Shown: positions 41,303-50,369, numbered from the stretch's first letter. The stretch is DNA of 64,000 nt from G963677445 sp963677445 (GCA_963677445.2 CAXXGF010000048.1:62001-126000); one strand, 5' to 3'. Notes: generated from the letters alone by a model not told the origin. Numbers and translations are program-made.

Positions 41303-42703
41303 CTATTTCCGGCCTTTCTTCAGGTAGATATCCCCTGAATAGGCGCTGATATTTATTTCAGAGCTTCCGGAACCGATTTTTCCTGTCATTTTTTCTTCTG
41401 AGTCTCCCATCTTTATTGTCATCGGGAAATCACTCTCAATTCCGCCATAGCGAGATGTAAGGGAATATTCGCCTTCAAAATCATCGGGCAGGTAAAGTTT
41501 TATATCACCATACTGATTTTCAATTTTCACCTCATCAGGGTTTGATGCCATTTCAACAACAATCGGTTCGCTTCTGTTATCAATTTCCAGAATTTCCGAA
41601 TCCATCCCAATAAGTTCAATCGCGCAATAACTTGTCATTGATCTCCATTTACCCTTAACATTTTCCGCCTCAACTTTTGAGCTTCGGGTATGCAGCTCCA
41701 CATCACCTGATATATCAGCAAAACTTACATTGGAATAAGAATCATCCACAAGAATATTTCCCTTTATTTTTTTCAGATATATATTCCCCGATCTTCCCTT
41801 GATATGTAAAATATCGAAGAGTTCATTTTTGATCCGGCTTATTTTCATTGTGCAATAGGGCGCGTCAATTTTCAGGCCCCGTGTATTATTCACAAGTATC
41901 TCACCGCTTCTGCCCGCTATCCCAGCTGATCCTTTAACACTATCCACCTTTATATTGCAATAGCTCCCATCAACTGTAAGATTGCCATCCACATTTTTGA
42001 CATCTGTCTCAGCGCTTCTGGTTTCAATATCAGCATTGCCCTTTATATCGTTTAGATAAATATTTGAATACATCGCGTAAATATGAACCGGGCCGTCAAA
42101 CCTGTCTATTTTTATATTTGATGATCTGGAATCAAGTTCAAGATGACCCCCGGAACCTTTTATAGTTACATCGCCGTAAGGATTGTCAATTTCAGTAATA
42201 TTTCCGCAGTCCCTTATTTCCAGTTCGTTGCTTCGGCCATCCAGTTTAAACTCTCCCTCTAATCCCCTTAAAGATATTTCACCATATCTGAAATCGGTAA
42301 AGAGAGCGTTCCGGCGGGGCACCATAATTTTTCCGGTAATCGATTTTTCTTTCGAGAAATAAAATTTTCCCTTCAAAAGGTCACCTATTCCCCATCCGGC
42401 ATCCTCATTTGTTTCATCAAATTTGATAGAGATAAGGGCGCCATCTTCCCGTTTTTTTATTTGAAATTCATCAATGTATGCCTTTTCGTAATCATTATCT
42501 GTTGATGAAACTTTTACGAGCAGATCGAAATATATCGAATCCCTGTCCCAGGCTTCCACTTTTACATCCATTCCCGAAACAGTTATAAGTTCGATATCTT
42601 TTCCGTTTTTGATTGGGAAATATTCATTTATTTTTTTCTCCTCATCAGCAAACACTGATCCGGCAAAAATCAGGGTAAATAATATCATTTTAATAGTTTT
42701 CAT
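41303..42703 (-). CDS. Secreted DUF4097-type beta-helix protein with a 36-residue double-rung repeat
   Basis: 466 residues with a signal peptide (about 1-19, ending FAD). From residue 140 to 400 the sequence alternates short rungs carrying 'RS' (Arg157, 193, 229, 265, 304, 340, 377) with rungs carrying 'Y' (Tyr140, 176, 212, 248, 283, 323, 359, 398), so the full period is about 36 residues, two rungs of 18. Examples are SRSSNIKI then MYSNIYL, and GRSGEILV then APYCTMKI. This is the DUF4097 right-handed beta-helix fold, with an N-terminal domain of about 130 residues. Family members are outer-surface or periplasmic proteins beside ECF sigma factors; function is not established. It overlaps the upstream anti-sigma gene by 14 bases. 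Confidence 0.85.
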   Translation of the reverse strand: MKTIKMILFTLIFAGSVFADEEKKINEYFPIKNGKDIELITVSGMDVKVEAWDRDSIYFDLLVKVSSTDNDYEKAYIDEFQIKKREDGALISIKFDETNEDAGWGIGDLLKGKFYFSKEKSITGKIMVPRRNALFTDFRYGEISLRGLEGEFKLDGRSNELEIRDCGNITEIDNPYGDVTIKGSGGHLELDSRSSNIKIDRFDGPVHIYAMYSNIYLNDIKGNADIETRSAETDVKNVDGNLTVDGSYCNIKVDSVKGSAGIAGRSGEILVNNTRGLKIDAPYCTMKISRIKNELFDILHIKGRSGNIYLKKIKGNILVDDSYSNVSFADISGDVELHTRSSKVEAENVKGKWRSMTSYCAIELIGMDSEILEIDNRSEPIVVEMASNPDEVKIENQYGDIKLYLPDDFEGEYSLTSRYGGIESDFPMTIKMGDSEEKMTGKIGSGSSEINISAYSGDIYLKKGRK

Positions 42704-43208
42704 ATCCGGTCTCCTGCATTTCTATTATTGTATTTATCACTTCAAGTTTAAGCCGGTATAGTTTTCTCAGCTTTTTTAACTTAACCGGGGAAATGTCACT
42801 TCTCCCTTTCTCTGAATAAAATTCATCTATCGCGCCGTTCAGAGTTTTTAATTCCTCTTTTTTTACCATGATAAATTCATCCACCCTCTTTGATTCAAAT
42901 GCGCCTGGTCTTAATTCGGGAAGCTTTTCTTCAATATTATTTATCGCGTCAAAATAGGCTCTGTTGACTGTAAGGACCGCCGGCTGCTGATCATAATAGA
43001 TGGATTTTCCGATGCTGTAAATTCCGGTTAACATAAAAAAGAGAACCACCGCCGATACGATGCCAAGGGCAAAACTGCGGGTTTCGATAAAAAATCCTCT
43101 TCGATCTTCATTTATCCGCATTGATTTTTTAATTTTTCGCCACATTTTTTTCTTAGTCAGGAATGTGGGTTCATCATTTTTATTATAAAAATTATCACGG
43201 TTTATCAT
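42690..43208 (-). CDS. Putative anti-sigma factor / single-pass membrane protein
   Basis: 172 residues: a basic cytoplasmic N-terminus (TKKKMWRKIKKSMRINEDRR), one membrane segment (about 48-68, ALGIVSAVVLFFMLTGIY), and an extracytoplasmic helical part (about 70-172) with EMQETGYENY at the end. No zinc-binding anti-sigma motif (HxxxCxxC) is seen. Its position directly after an ECF sigma gene with a 4-base overlap (ATGA) and before a secreted protein suggests it binds and restrains the sigma factor; this is inferred from order alone. Confidence 0.65.
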   Translation of the reverse strand: MINRDNFYNKNDEPTFLTKKKMWRKIKKSMRINEDRRGFFIETRSFALGIVSAVVLFFMLTGIYSIGKSIYYDQQPAVLTVNRAYFDAINNIEEKLPELRPGAFESKRVDEFIMVKKEELKTLNGAIDEFYSEKGRSDISPVKLKKLRKLYRLKLEVINTIIEMQETGYENY

Positions 43209-43738
43209 TGTGCCTCCGCCAGTTTCATATATCTTTGTTTCAATTTGCTCCTTACCCGGCTTAATATTGTTCGGGACGCCGCATAGGAAATATCGAGCAT
43301 GTCGGCAATCTCGGAATGTGAATACCCCTCCACTTCATACAGAATAAATATCGTTTTTTTAACCGGATCAATACCATCAAAAATAACTCTCATTTCCTCT
43401 CTCCATTCAAATTCAGTTTCACTGCTGGTTGTTAATTCTTCCGCGCCGGCTTCGGGAGTTATATATTCATATTTACCCATTTTTCTCATATCCGTTTTCA
43501 TTTCATTTATCGCTATTCGGAATAACCATGTGCCGAAAGAAGAATTGCCACTGAACTGCCATATCTTCTCATAAGCTTTAATAAAAGAATTCTGAACCCA
43601 TTCTTCAACCTGGTCATGATCACTTGAAAACTGCCTTAGGAAACGGTAGAGCTTTGTCACATTCAGATTATATAAATACCTGAACGCGTTTTTATTTCCT
43701 TTTTTTAATTCAGCGACAATTTTTTCTTCTTTATTCAT
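43205..43738 (-). CDS. ECF-type RNA polymerase sigma factor
   Basis: 177 residues. Sigma region 2 is visible (FRYLYNLNVTKLYRFLRQF, then VEEWVQNSFIKAYEKIWQF and FGTWLFRIAINEMKTDMRK), and region 4 (IFILYEVEGYSHSEIADMLD, ISYAASRTILSRVRSKLKQ) gives the helix-turn-helix for the -35 element. It starts the operon with the anti-sigma-like and beta-helix genes (4- and 14-base overlaps), so it probably drives its own operon in response to an envelope signal. Region 3 is absent, as is normal for ECF factors. Confidence 0.93.
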   Translation of the reverse strand: MNKEEKIVAELKKGNKNAFRYLYNLNVTKLYRFLRQFSSDHDQVEEWVQNSFIKAYEKIWQFSGNSSFGTWLFRIAINEMKTDMRKMGKYEYITPEAGAEELTTSSETEFEWREEMRVIFDGIDPVKKTIFILYEVEGYSHSEIADMLDISYAASRTILSRVRSKLKQRYMKLAEAQ

Positions 43739-44110
43739 TCATATCTTTGTTTTTGAATTTAGATGAAAGTTATGAGGCAGTTGTTACAGTTGTGTGAAAA
43801 ATTTCCGGTTTATTTTTTTTCCCGGTTTTTCATTTAATGTAAAGTGAATATTTTTCAGGTGAATATCTTCCTGATCAGATAAGGCGCCAAATACTCGAAT
43901 AAATAAATCGCTCAGAATATTTTCAACATGCCCCTATGCATTTTTGCCCTCTCGCTCAATAAAGCCAGGGTACTATTTCCGCCGGGCGCGGCAGATATCC
44001 GCGGGGGAAAATGCCCTGTTAACTTATAAAACTGAATAGTTCCCGGTCAATATGACATCAATTAAAATCCGGATCGAAATTTGTTCCGTGAAGAAATCAC
44101 AAAAATTTCA
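43739..44110. other. Gene-free region with a long imperfect hairpin
   Basis: About 370 bases between the sigma operon and the PDZ gene. A long imperfect hairpin runs from CAGGG (43966-43970) to CCCTG (44014-44018), with an inner TTTCC/GGGAAA and CGCGG/CCGCG stem. It may be a terminator, a repeat unit, or a small RNA; no reading frame. The promoter of the sigma factor lies just above 43738 and is not clearly marked. Confidence 0.45.
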
Positions 44111-45361
44111 TCATTTTATTTTCAGCCATTTCCTGATCGCTGTCGTAAGTTCGGCATTATCTTTATATCCAAGGTCATCATTAGTTGCCAGTTCAGAAAT
44201 GTTTTTTTTCTTTATCAATCCGTCGATAAGATAAGGCATAAAACCCTCCTTATTCTTTTTTGCCAAAGACTCCAAAAGGGCAAGAACCATATTTTCTTTT
44301 GCCCTGTATTCCGGAATTACCCTGAGCATCGATAAATATTCAGTAACTTTTTTGAGCGCAGGCTCTTTTCCAAACATTGGCTCGGCGGTATTAAGACTAT
44401 CTGTTGAAAAAGCTGTCAGTGATTTTACAGAAGGAATATCCTCTATATAATCTTTAAAATAATTTTTCCTCTCCCTGCGAATGGTATAATCTTCATAGAA
44501 AACATTGGTAAGTAAAAACCATTCAGGCATTTTTTGATTGATCAGATTAACAAAAGGGGAAGTAATATTATATTCCTCACCATATTTTTTTGCTATCCAG
44601 ACATTTGTAAACAAAGCCCCTGTCAGGGACATTAAATAACTTTCGTAAGTGGGGAATAAAATTTTACCGGGAGGAATTTCACCCATCTGCTCCATGCGCC
44701 ACCCATTCATCTCTTTTTTAAAAAGTTTTGGTTTCTTAAATGATAAAGATTTTTTCTTTCCTTTTCTGAGCACTTCAACTTTTACATTATCGCCGACTTT
44801 TATTTCATGATATCTGTCCATTAGTTCATAACAATGGTGTACTTTTTCATTATTGATTGAAATCAAAATATCTTTTGGATGAAGGGAATGAGGCGGATCG
44901 CCTCCGGTAACATCAAATATATTGATCAGGTGTATTTTATCCTCAACCGGATCATCCTGAAAGACAAGACCAAGAGAAATAATGGATACCTTGCTGAAAA
45001 CGTTCATTCTTTTAACATCCTCAATACGCAGCTCCTGCATCATTTTATCCCATCCCTCCTCAGTAAGAAATGGAAGAAAATATTGTTTATTCGCGTAAAG
45101 GCTGCTGAAATTGAATTTTTCTATTTCTTTATAGTCGGGAAATAAAAAGATCGATATCTCAGGGGGATCTTCACCAAATATCTGTTTAAAACGAACCTCC
45201 ACCTGACGTAATTTTCGGGAAATTGAAAAAAGGGATGATTCAGTTGTTGAAAAAAGTCTATAACATAATCCCTTCTTTGAATAAAAATTCAACTGGTCTT
45301 CATCCTGAGAAAAAAGGAGTGAAGATACAGATAGTATTATCACAAAAAAAATATACCGCAC
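44111..45361 (-). CDS. Secreted PDZ-domain protein of unknown function
   Basis: 416 residues with a signal peptide (about 1-18, ending FSQ). The middle holds a PDZ-like core: LHPKDILISINNEKVHHCYELMDRYHEIKVGDNVKVEVLRKGKKKSLSF (about 160-210 when read through), the layout used in HtrA-type PDZ domains for binding peptide ends. There is no protease motif. The N-terminal region resembles a peptidase-like alpha/beta domain (EVRFKQIFGEDPPEISIFLF) but has no HExxH. The C-terminal half has no recognisable domain. Function is unknown; it may be a periplasmic adaptor. It is followed by the SIMPL gene upstream on the same strand. Confidence 0.6.
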   Translation of the reverse strand: MRYIFFVIILSVSSLLFSQDEDQLNFYSKKGLCYRLFSTTESSLFSISRKLRQVEVRFKQIFGEDPPEISIFLFPDYKEIEKFNFSSLYANKQYFLPFLTEEGWDKMMQELRIEDVKRMNVFSKVSIISLGLVFQDDPVEDKIHLINIFDVTGGDPPHSLHPKDILISINNEKVHHCYELMDRYHEIKVGDNVKVEVLRKGKKKSLSFKKPKLFKKEMNGWRMEQMGEIPPGKILFPTYESYLMSLTGALFTNVWIAKKYGEEYNITSPFVNLINQKMPEWFLLTNVFYEDYTIRRERKNYFKDYIEDIPSVKSLTAFSTDSLNTAEPMFGKEPALKKVTEYLSMLRVIPEYRAKENMVLALLESLAKKNKEGFMPYLIDGLIKKKNISELATNDDLGYKDNAELTTAIRKWLKIK

Positions 45362-45405
45362 GATTTATTCCTTTCAATTTTTTTAGCAGTCACGAAAATA
45401 ACAAT

Positions 45406-46113
45406 TTAATTGGAATTTATCCTGAATACAACATATACCGATGATTGAACTTCAGCTTCTGCTGAGAATAGGGAACTTCCCGAAGCGCCTTCTCTCACTC
45501 CAGCCTGCAGATAATTCAGGGGAACGACAGGGCTAAAATGCTCTTCCCTGATAATAATTGCGCTGCCAAGCAAAATATTGAGAGATTCAGCCATAATACG
45601 GCCTTTTTCGTTGGCTTTTTCGACAGCCTTTCTCAGGGCTTCTTCTCTGAATTTTTCTATTTCCTTAATTGAAAAACTAATATCCGACATAGAATTAACA
45701 TCACTCTCGCTGACAAGAAATACTAGTTCCTCCAGAAGATCAAGTGAGTCTGTGTTGACAATAGTTTTAATGCTCGCGGCAAAATCACGACTGTCAGAAA
45801 GAAATGCTTTATCACCGGCGTTTTCACCCGAATCAAATTTTTTTGTTTCCAGGTTATTCTTTTTTAGCCCCGCGGCAAATAACTTTTCACTCAGTTTTTC
45901 AATCTTCACACTTGCTTTTTTATAAGCCTCCCTTAATGTGCTTCCATATTCAACAACCGTAAAACTGAAAGACGCTTGATCGGCCAGCGCAAGAATCTTA
46001 GCCGTTCCCCTTACCTCAAGACGATTTTCCAGTTCCGACCGGTCAATCGTTACCAAACCCTGCGCGCTTAAAACACCCTGCAGAATAACAATGGCAAATA
46101 TTATTTTTTTCAT
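45406..46113 (-). CDS. SIMPL (DUF541) domain secreted protein
   Basis: 235 residues with a signal peptide (about 1-19, ending LSAQ). The sequence LEVRGTAKILALADQASFSFTVVEYGSTLREAYKKA, read as strand, strand, helix, and the later ALRKAVEKANEKGRIMAESL are typical of SIMPL (DUF541), a family including BP26-type periplasmic proteins. Function is not settled. It lies about 58 bases from ybaK and 44 bases from the PDZ gene. Confidence 0.88.
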   Translation of the reverse strand: MKKIIFAIVILQGVLSAQGLVTIDRSELENRLEVRGTAKILALADQASFSFTVVEYGSTLREAYKKASVKIEKLSEKLFAAGLKKNNLETKKFDSGENAGDKAFLSDSRDFAASIKTIVNTDSLDLLEELVFLVSESDVNSMSDISFSIKEIEKFREEALRKAVEKANEKGRIMAESLNILLGSAIIIREEHFSPVVPLNYLQAGVREGASGSSLFSAEAEVQSSVYVVFRINSN

Positions 46114-46171
46114 TTTATCCTCATATATATATTAACGATTTTTTATTCTGGTTAAATTTATATTTCACCTG

Positions 46172-46639
46172 TCAGGTTAAATCAGCGAATTCCGCGCCGG
46201 CAGCCTCTTTCAGTTCTTCCGGATTTACCTTCATCTGCGTACCCCTTATTCCGGCGCTGAGATATATCATATCATGCAGCAGAGACGTTTCATCAATATA
46301 AACGGGATAGTCCTTTTTCATTCCCAGCGGCGAACAGCCCCCCCGTTTATAACCTGTAAGAGGAAATAGTTCTTTTAATGAAATTAGTTCAACTTTTTTA
46401 TGCCCCGACGCCGAAGCAGCTTTTTTAAGATTAAGATCAAAACTAACCGGGACGCAAAATACTGCAATATCTTTTTTATCCCCTCTGGCCACAAGGGTTT
46501 TAAATACCGAATCATGTTCGGCTTTAATTTTATCGGCTACAGAAATGCCATACAGTTCATCCTCACTGTACTCATATTCGAAAGTGTCATATTCAATACC
46601 GAGTGATTCCAGAATACGGATGGCATTCGTTTTGGCCAT
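46172..46639 (-). CDS. ybaK: Cys-tRNA(Pro) deacylase, YbaK/EbsC family
   Basis: 155 residues. MAKTNAIRILESLGIEYDTFEY at the start, the core VADKIKAEHDSVFKTLVARGDK and VPVSFDLNLKKAASASGHKKVEL, and the Gly-rich GYKRGGCSPLGMKK (conserved GGxSP) match YbaK, a trans-editing enzyme that removes Cys wrongly attached to tRNA(Pro). It is one base after the Prc gene and in the same transcript. Confidence 0.93.
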   Translation of the reverse strand: MAKTNAIRILESLGIEYDTFEYEYSEDELYGISVADKIKAEHDSVFKTLVARGDKKDIAVFCVPVSFDLNLKKAASASGHKKVELISLKELFPLTGYKRGGCSPLGMKKDYPVYIDETSLLHDMIYLSAGIRGTQMKVNPEELKEAAGAEFADLT

Positions 46640-46640
46640 A

Positions 46641-48731
46641 TTATTTCACCGAATATTTATCCTTGCTCAGTTGAATCAGATCTGCCAGAATATGCCCGGT
46701 TTCAACAAGTCTTACGTCATCATCCGGAACATCCTCTCCGGCAACCTCCTCTTTTTCTTTCAGTTTAAGTCCGGTTCTTTTTTCTCGTTCGGCGTCTCTT
46801 TCCTCTTTTATTTTTTCCTGTTTTTCAATTTCGGCTTTTCTTGAATCGAGATTAAGTGAGATATACTCCTTTTCACGGGCTATTCTTGTGGTTTCTATAT
46901 CCTCAATCAGGTACTGAAATTCAATATCTTTTTGAATTCTTTCATCATGCTGGCGAATGAGTTCCGGAATAAAATCATTCAGATTTTGAAACTTCTTAAA
47001 ATTGGCGGTCCTTATCTGATCCCATGCCAGTGAGCTTGGCCTGCTGCTTTCACCAAAATCTTCAGAGTCCACCGAAGAAGGAAATTCAATGTCAGGCTTA
47101 ACTCCAAGATTTTGTGTGCTGCTTCCGGTAATACGATAATACTTTTCACGTGTAATTTTTATCTGTCCGAGTCTTTCTCTCACTCCGGGAAGATATCTGT
47201 TAAGATTATCAAGATGCTGAACAGTTCCCTTGCCAAAAGTATTTTCACCAATTATTACTCCCCTTCCATAATCCTGGATAGCGCCGGAAAATATTTCGGA
47301 AGCCGAAGCGCTGTAACGATTTACAAGAACCGCCAGGGGGCCATCATATAAAATTGATTTATCCGGATCATTCTTTACATCAATATAACCTGATTGTTTT
47401 TTCACCTGAACAACCGGGCCTTCCTCAATAAAGAGGCCGGTCATATTTATAACCTCTTCGAGCGATCCTCCTCCATTGTTCCTGAGATCAATAATCACTC
47501 CGTCAACTTTTTCTTCTTTTAGCTCTTCAAGCAGTTTTGCCACATCACGGGTTGTGCTTTTATAATCGGCATCGCCATTTCTCCTTCCTTCAAAATCAAT
47601 ATAGAAAGCGGGAAGGTCTATTACACCAAGCTTAAATTTTATTCCATCTTCCTCTATGAAAATAATTTCTTTTTTTGCCGCCTGCTCTTCAAGTTTAACC
47701 TTATCACGTATAAGAACTACCTCTTCGGAAGGCATTCCGGGGGCATCTTCCGCCCTTAATACATTTAATCTTACTTTAGTTCCTTTTTTTCCCCTGATCA
47801 TCTGCACGACATCATCAAGCCTCCAGCCAATCACATCAACCATATCTCCATCATCTCCCTGCCCTACCGCAACAATTCGGTCATCGGCAAAAAGATCATT
47901 GCTTTTGGCGGCAGGACCACCCGGAATAATTTTCACAACCGTGACATAATCATTTTCCGAACGTAGCTGAGCTCCTATCCCCTCGAGGGAAAGGCTCATA
48001 TTGATCTGAAAATTCTCAGATGTAATAGGTGAAAAGTAACTGGTATGAGGATCCATTACATTTGTATAGCTGTTCAGATAAAGCTGGAATACATCTTCCG
48101 ACTTATATTGAAGTATTGCCTTATGATAATTTTTATACCGGTTTGTCAATCCTTTTACTATATCCTCTTCCGGTGTATCATTCAGTATCCGGTTAAGTTT
48201 TTCATATTTGATTCTTTTTTCCCAGATTTTATCAAGTTCGTCAATGTTTTCAGCCCAGGGAGCCTCATCTCTGTCCAGCTTTAAGGAATCATCTGCCGTA
48301 TAATCATAGTCTTTTTCCAGAGTGGCGAAAAGGAAAGGCATTCTCTCATTGAGCCTTTTTTTAAAGGTATTAAAAATATCAAATGCCGGCTCCAGCTCTC
48401 CGGTGTAAAGAAACTGATCAAGAGCATATCTGTATTTTTCAAGACGGTCAATATCCTCCTTCAGGAAATACATTTTATTATAATCAAGAGCTTTTATGTA
48501 GTTGTCAAAAATCTCCGAACTAAGTGAATCATTGAGTCTTTTACCGGAATATTCATAGTGAAACCGGGAAATAATACCGGCAACAACCTGGTTAACCTTG
48601 GGATGAACAATTTCAGGGGTTAATACCTTGTTCGTATCAAGAGATTTATTATCTTCTTTCAGTTCATCTATTGTCTGCCCGCTAACAATTGTCATCAAAG
48701 CAAAAAAGAAAATCAGAGCCGTTTTTTTCAT
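46641..48731 (-). CDS. Carboxy-terminal processing protease (Tsp/Prc, S41A family)
   Basis: I start at the ATG at 48731 (MKKTALIFFFALMTIVSGQT), where the signal peptide begins; a start four codons earlier is possible. About 696 residues. N-terminal helical domain (about 40-220, typical of Tsp), a PDZ domain near 250-340 (GIGAQLRSENDYVTVVKIIPGGPA), and the S41 catalytic part with DLRNNGGGSLEE, NRYSASASEIFSGAIQDYG (Ser) and NTFGKGTVQ (Lys). This periplasmic protease cuts proteins at nonpolar C-termini, including envelope and penicillin-binding proteins. The C-terminal DUF3340-like helical stretch rich in E and K fits Tsp. Confidence 0.94.
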   Translation of the reverse strand: MKKTALIFFFALMTIVSGQTIDELKEDNKSLDTNKVLTPEIVHPKVNQVVAGIISRFHYEYSGKRLNDSLSSEIFDNYIKALDYNKMYFLKEDIDRLEKYRYALDQFLYTGELEPAFDIFNTFKKRLNERMPFLFATLEKDYDYTADDSLKLDRDEAPWAENIDELDKIWEKRIKYEKLNRILNDTPEEDIVKGLTNRYKNYHKAILQYKSEDVFQLYLNSYTNVMDPHTSYFSPITSENFQINMSLSLEGIGAQLRSENDYVTVVKIIPGGPAAKSNDLFADDRIVAVGQGDDGDMVDVIGWRLDDVVQMIRGKKGTKVRLNVLRAEDAPGMPSEEVVLIRDKVKLEEQAAKKEIIFIEEDGIKFKLGVIDLPAFYIDFEGRRNGDADYKSTTRDVAKLLEELKEEKVDGVIIDLRNNGGGSLEEVINMTGLFIEEGPVVQVKKQSGYIDVKNDPDKSILYDGPLAVLVNRYSASASEIFSGAIQDYGRGVIIGENTFGKGTVQHLDNLNRYLPGVRERLGQIKITREKYYRITGSSTQNLGVKPDIEFPSSVDSEDFGESSRPSSLAWDQIRTANFKKFQNLNDFIPELIRQHDERIQKDIEFQYLIEDIETTRIAREKEYISLNLDSRKAEIEKQEKIKEERDAEREKRTGLKLKEKEEVAGEDVPDDDVRLVETGHILADLIQLSKDKYSVK

Positions 48732-48851
48732 ATCTTCTACCATTATCCTTAAATTTGCTATATATACAATATAGCTATTGTTTTTGTTTCACCACTATCC
48801 CTAAATAAATTTTTTTGTGATATAATTCAACATATAAATCAGCATACTTTT

Positions 48852-49208
48852 ATGGATATCGAATCTTTAAGAAATTACTGTCTCGCGAAAAAAGGTGTCA
48901 CCGAAAAATTTCCTTTTGATGAAGAAACGCTGACTTTCCAGGTTATGGAGAAAATTTTTCTTTTTGTGGATATTAATCTTCCCGAAAGCATAATCGTAAA
49001 ATGCGAGCCTGAACTCGCCCTGGAGCTTCGGGAAAAACATGAGGAAATTACTCCCGGATATCATATGAATAAAAAACACTGGAACTCCGTTTCATTAAAA
49101 GGACGACTAAAAAAAGGACAGCTCCTGGAAATGATTGATCATTCTTATCAACAGGTAATTAAGGGTTTAACGAAAAAGAAAAAAGAAGAGTTGCAGAGAC
49201 TGTCATAA
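48852..49208 (+). CDS. MmcQ/YjbR family protein
   Basis: 118 residues. MDIESLRNYCLAKKGVTEKFPFDEETLTFQV followed by KHWNSVSLKG (read through) is the signature of MmcQ/YjbR, a compact double-wing DNA-binding-like fold. The family includes MmcQ from the mitomycin cluster region and E. coli YjbR; their function is unknown. It is divergent from the prc gene across about 110 bases, so the two promoters are close together. Confidence 0.9.
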   Translation: MDIESLRNYCLAKKGVTEKFPFDEETLTFQVMEKIFLFVDINLPESIIVKCEPELALELREKHEEITPGYHMNKKHWNSVSLKGRLKKGQLLEMIDHSYQQVIKGLTKKKKEELQRLS

Positions 49209-49938
49209 TTATGATTAGAATAAACTCATATCCCGTATCCGAAACTGGTATAGCCGGATGAAAATTCGGAATTAAGAATGAGGACTGAGGATTTTCGCAA
49301 CAAATAATTGTTTTCTTTCCTGAGTTGGCAGAATATTGAATAGAGTCTGTTGATTTAAATAATCGTACTCGAAAAATTCACCAGAGAAAAATAAAGCCGG
49401 GTAGGAGCGCTCCGTAAGGAGTACTCATCCCACTTAAACAAAATGAACAAATCCGGCACCCTCACCAATCGGGTCATCATACTCGTACTCATACTCCTAC
49501 TCTTACTTTAATTTTTCATAAGCTTAATAAGATTCAATATTGCCGGTTTGTCACCCGGGCTACTAAGGTTAAAAAATTAAGGAAAAGTTTTTTTAAGAGT
49601 TTTTGTGGGATTTTTTGTTTTGGTGATTTGGTGACGTTTCTTTCACATCTTTCAGCTAAATCCGCGTAATCAGAGATATCTGCGGTCGTTTTTTAATTAT
49701 TAATTATTCATGAGTCAGGTCAAAAAAGGTGTTTTCTTGAAAAAAAAGTTGCGGTTTCAGCTTAAAAACGCAATCGGAAATTCATTTTGGGGGCTTATTT
49801 GAGCGGACTCATTCATTGTTCATTATTAATTGTTAATTGAAACTTTGCCATCTCACGTAGAATTAAACTGCTAATTGACTAATCTTACCCTGATTTTTTT
49901 ATAATATTTCATCAGCCAATTTTGCCGGGAAATAAAAA
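49209..49938. repeat. Repeat-rich gene-free region
   Basis: More than 700 bases with no gene. It contains a stop-rich simple-sequence tract (ctcgtactcatactcctactc near 49487-49502), a hairpin-like GCGCTCCGTAAGGAGTACTCAT repeat near 49407-49428, and ATCCGCGTAATC-agagat-ATCTGCGGT (about 49661-49687), a pattern known to me from other intergenic regions in this phylum group. No tRNA-like fold or reading frame longer than about 60 codons was found worthwhile. Confidence 0.4.
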
Positions 49939-49966
49939 GCCCGGACAAAATTTATTCTGCCCGGGC
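49939..49966 (-). terminator. Terminator after the superoxide reductase gene
   Basis: GCCCGG (49939-49944) pairs with CCGGGC (49961-49966) across a loop of 16 bases, and on the minus strand the stem is followed by TTTTTATT. It is 26 bases beyond the stop at 49992. Confidence 0.7.
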
Positions 49967-49991
49967 CTGAAAATAAATTCTATAGAACCGC

Positions 49992-50369
49992 TTATTCTAC
50001 CTCTACTACCTTTTCCTCACTTTTCCAGAGGCCATGTTTTGTGCAGAAAGAAAGAGCGGTTAGTTTCAATTTTTTAGTCGGCACAATATAAAAATCCACC
50101 TCAACATTTCCGGGAACGTTGCCCATAGCTCCCGCTATAAAGTTTGCCTGACCGAGCATTGTTTCACCACTCCAGAGCTGAACACCTGAAATATAATGAT
50201 CAAAATCATCCGGATGCTGGTATTCATTTCCAACTTTAACTTTTACTTTAAATTTTTCACCCTTTTTAGCGGTATCATCACAATATACAAATACCGAATG
50301 CCTGTCGATATAATCTTTTTTCGCTTCTTTGTCCAGTGTGTTAATGTCAACATAAGTGTTAATCAGCAT
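49992..50369 (-). CDS. Superoxide reductase (class II / neelaredoxin-type)
   Basis: I choose the ATG at 50369 (MLINTYVDINTLDKEAKKDY) because GGAGA lies six bases upstream; the longer frame adds 24 unlikely residues. 125 residues. The single centre II iron site is visible: His in DRHSVFV, the HPDDFDHYI pair of His, and CTKHGLWKS with the Cys and last His, giving four His and one Cys. There is no N-terminal desulforedoxin domain, so this is the one-iron class. The enzyme reduces superoxide to peroxide in anaerobes and microaerophiles. The usual Glu-Lys before the first His is replaced by Asp-Arg. Confidence 0.88.
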   Translation of the reverse strand: MLINTYVDINTLDKEAKKDYIDRHSVFVYCDDTAKKGEKFKVKVKVGNEYQHPDDFDHYISGVQLWSGETMLGQANFIAGAMGNVPGNVEVDFYIVPTKKLKLTALSFCTKHGLWKSEEKVVEVE

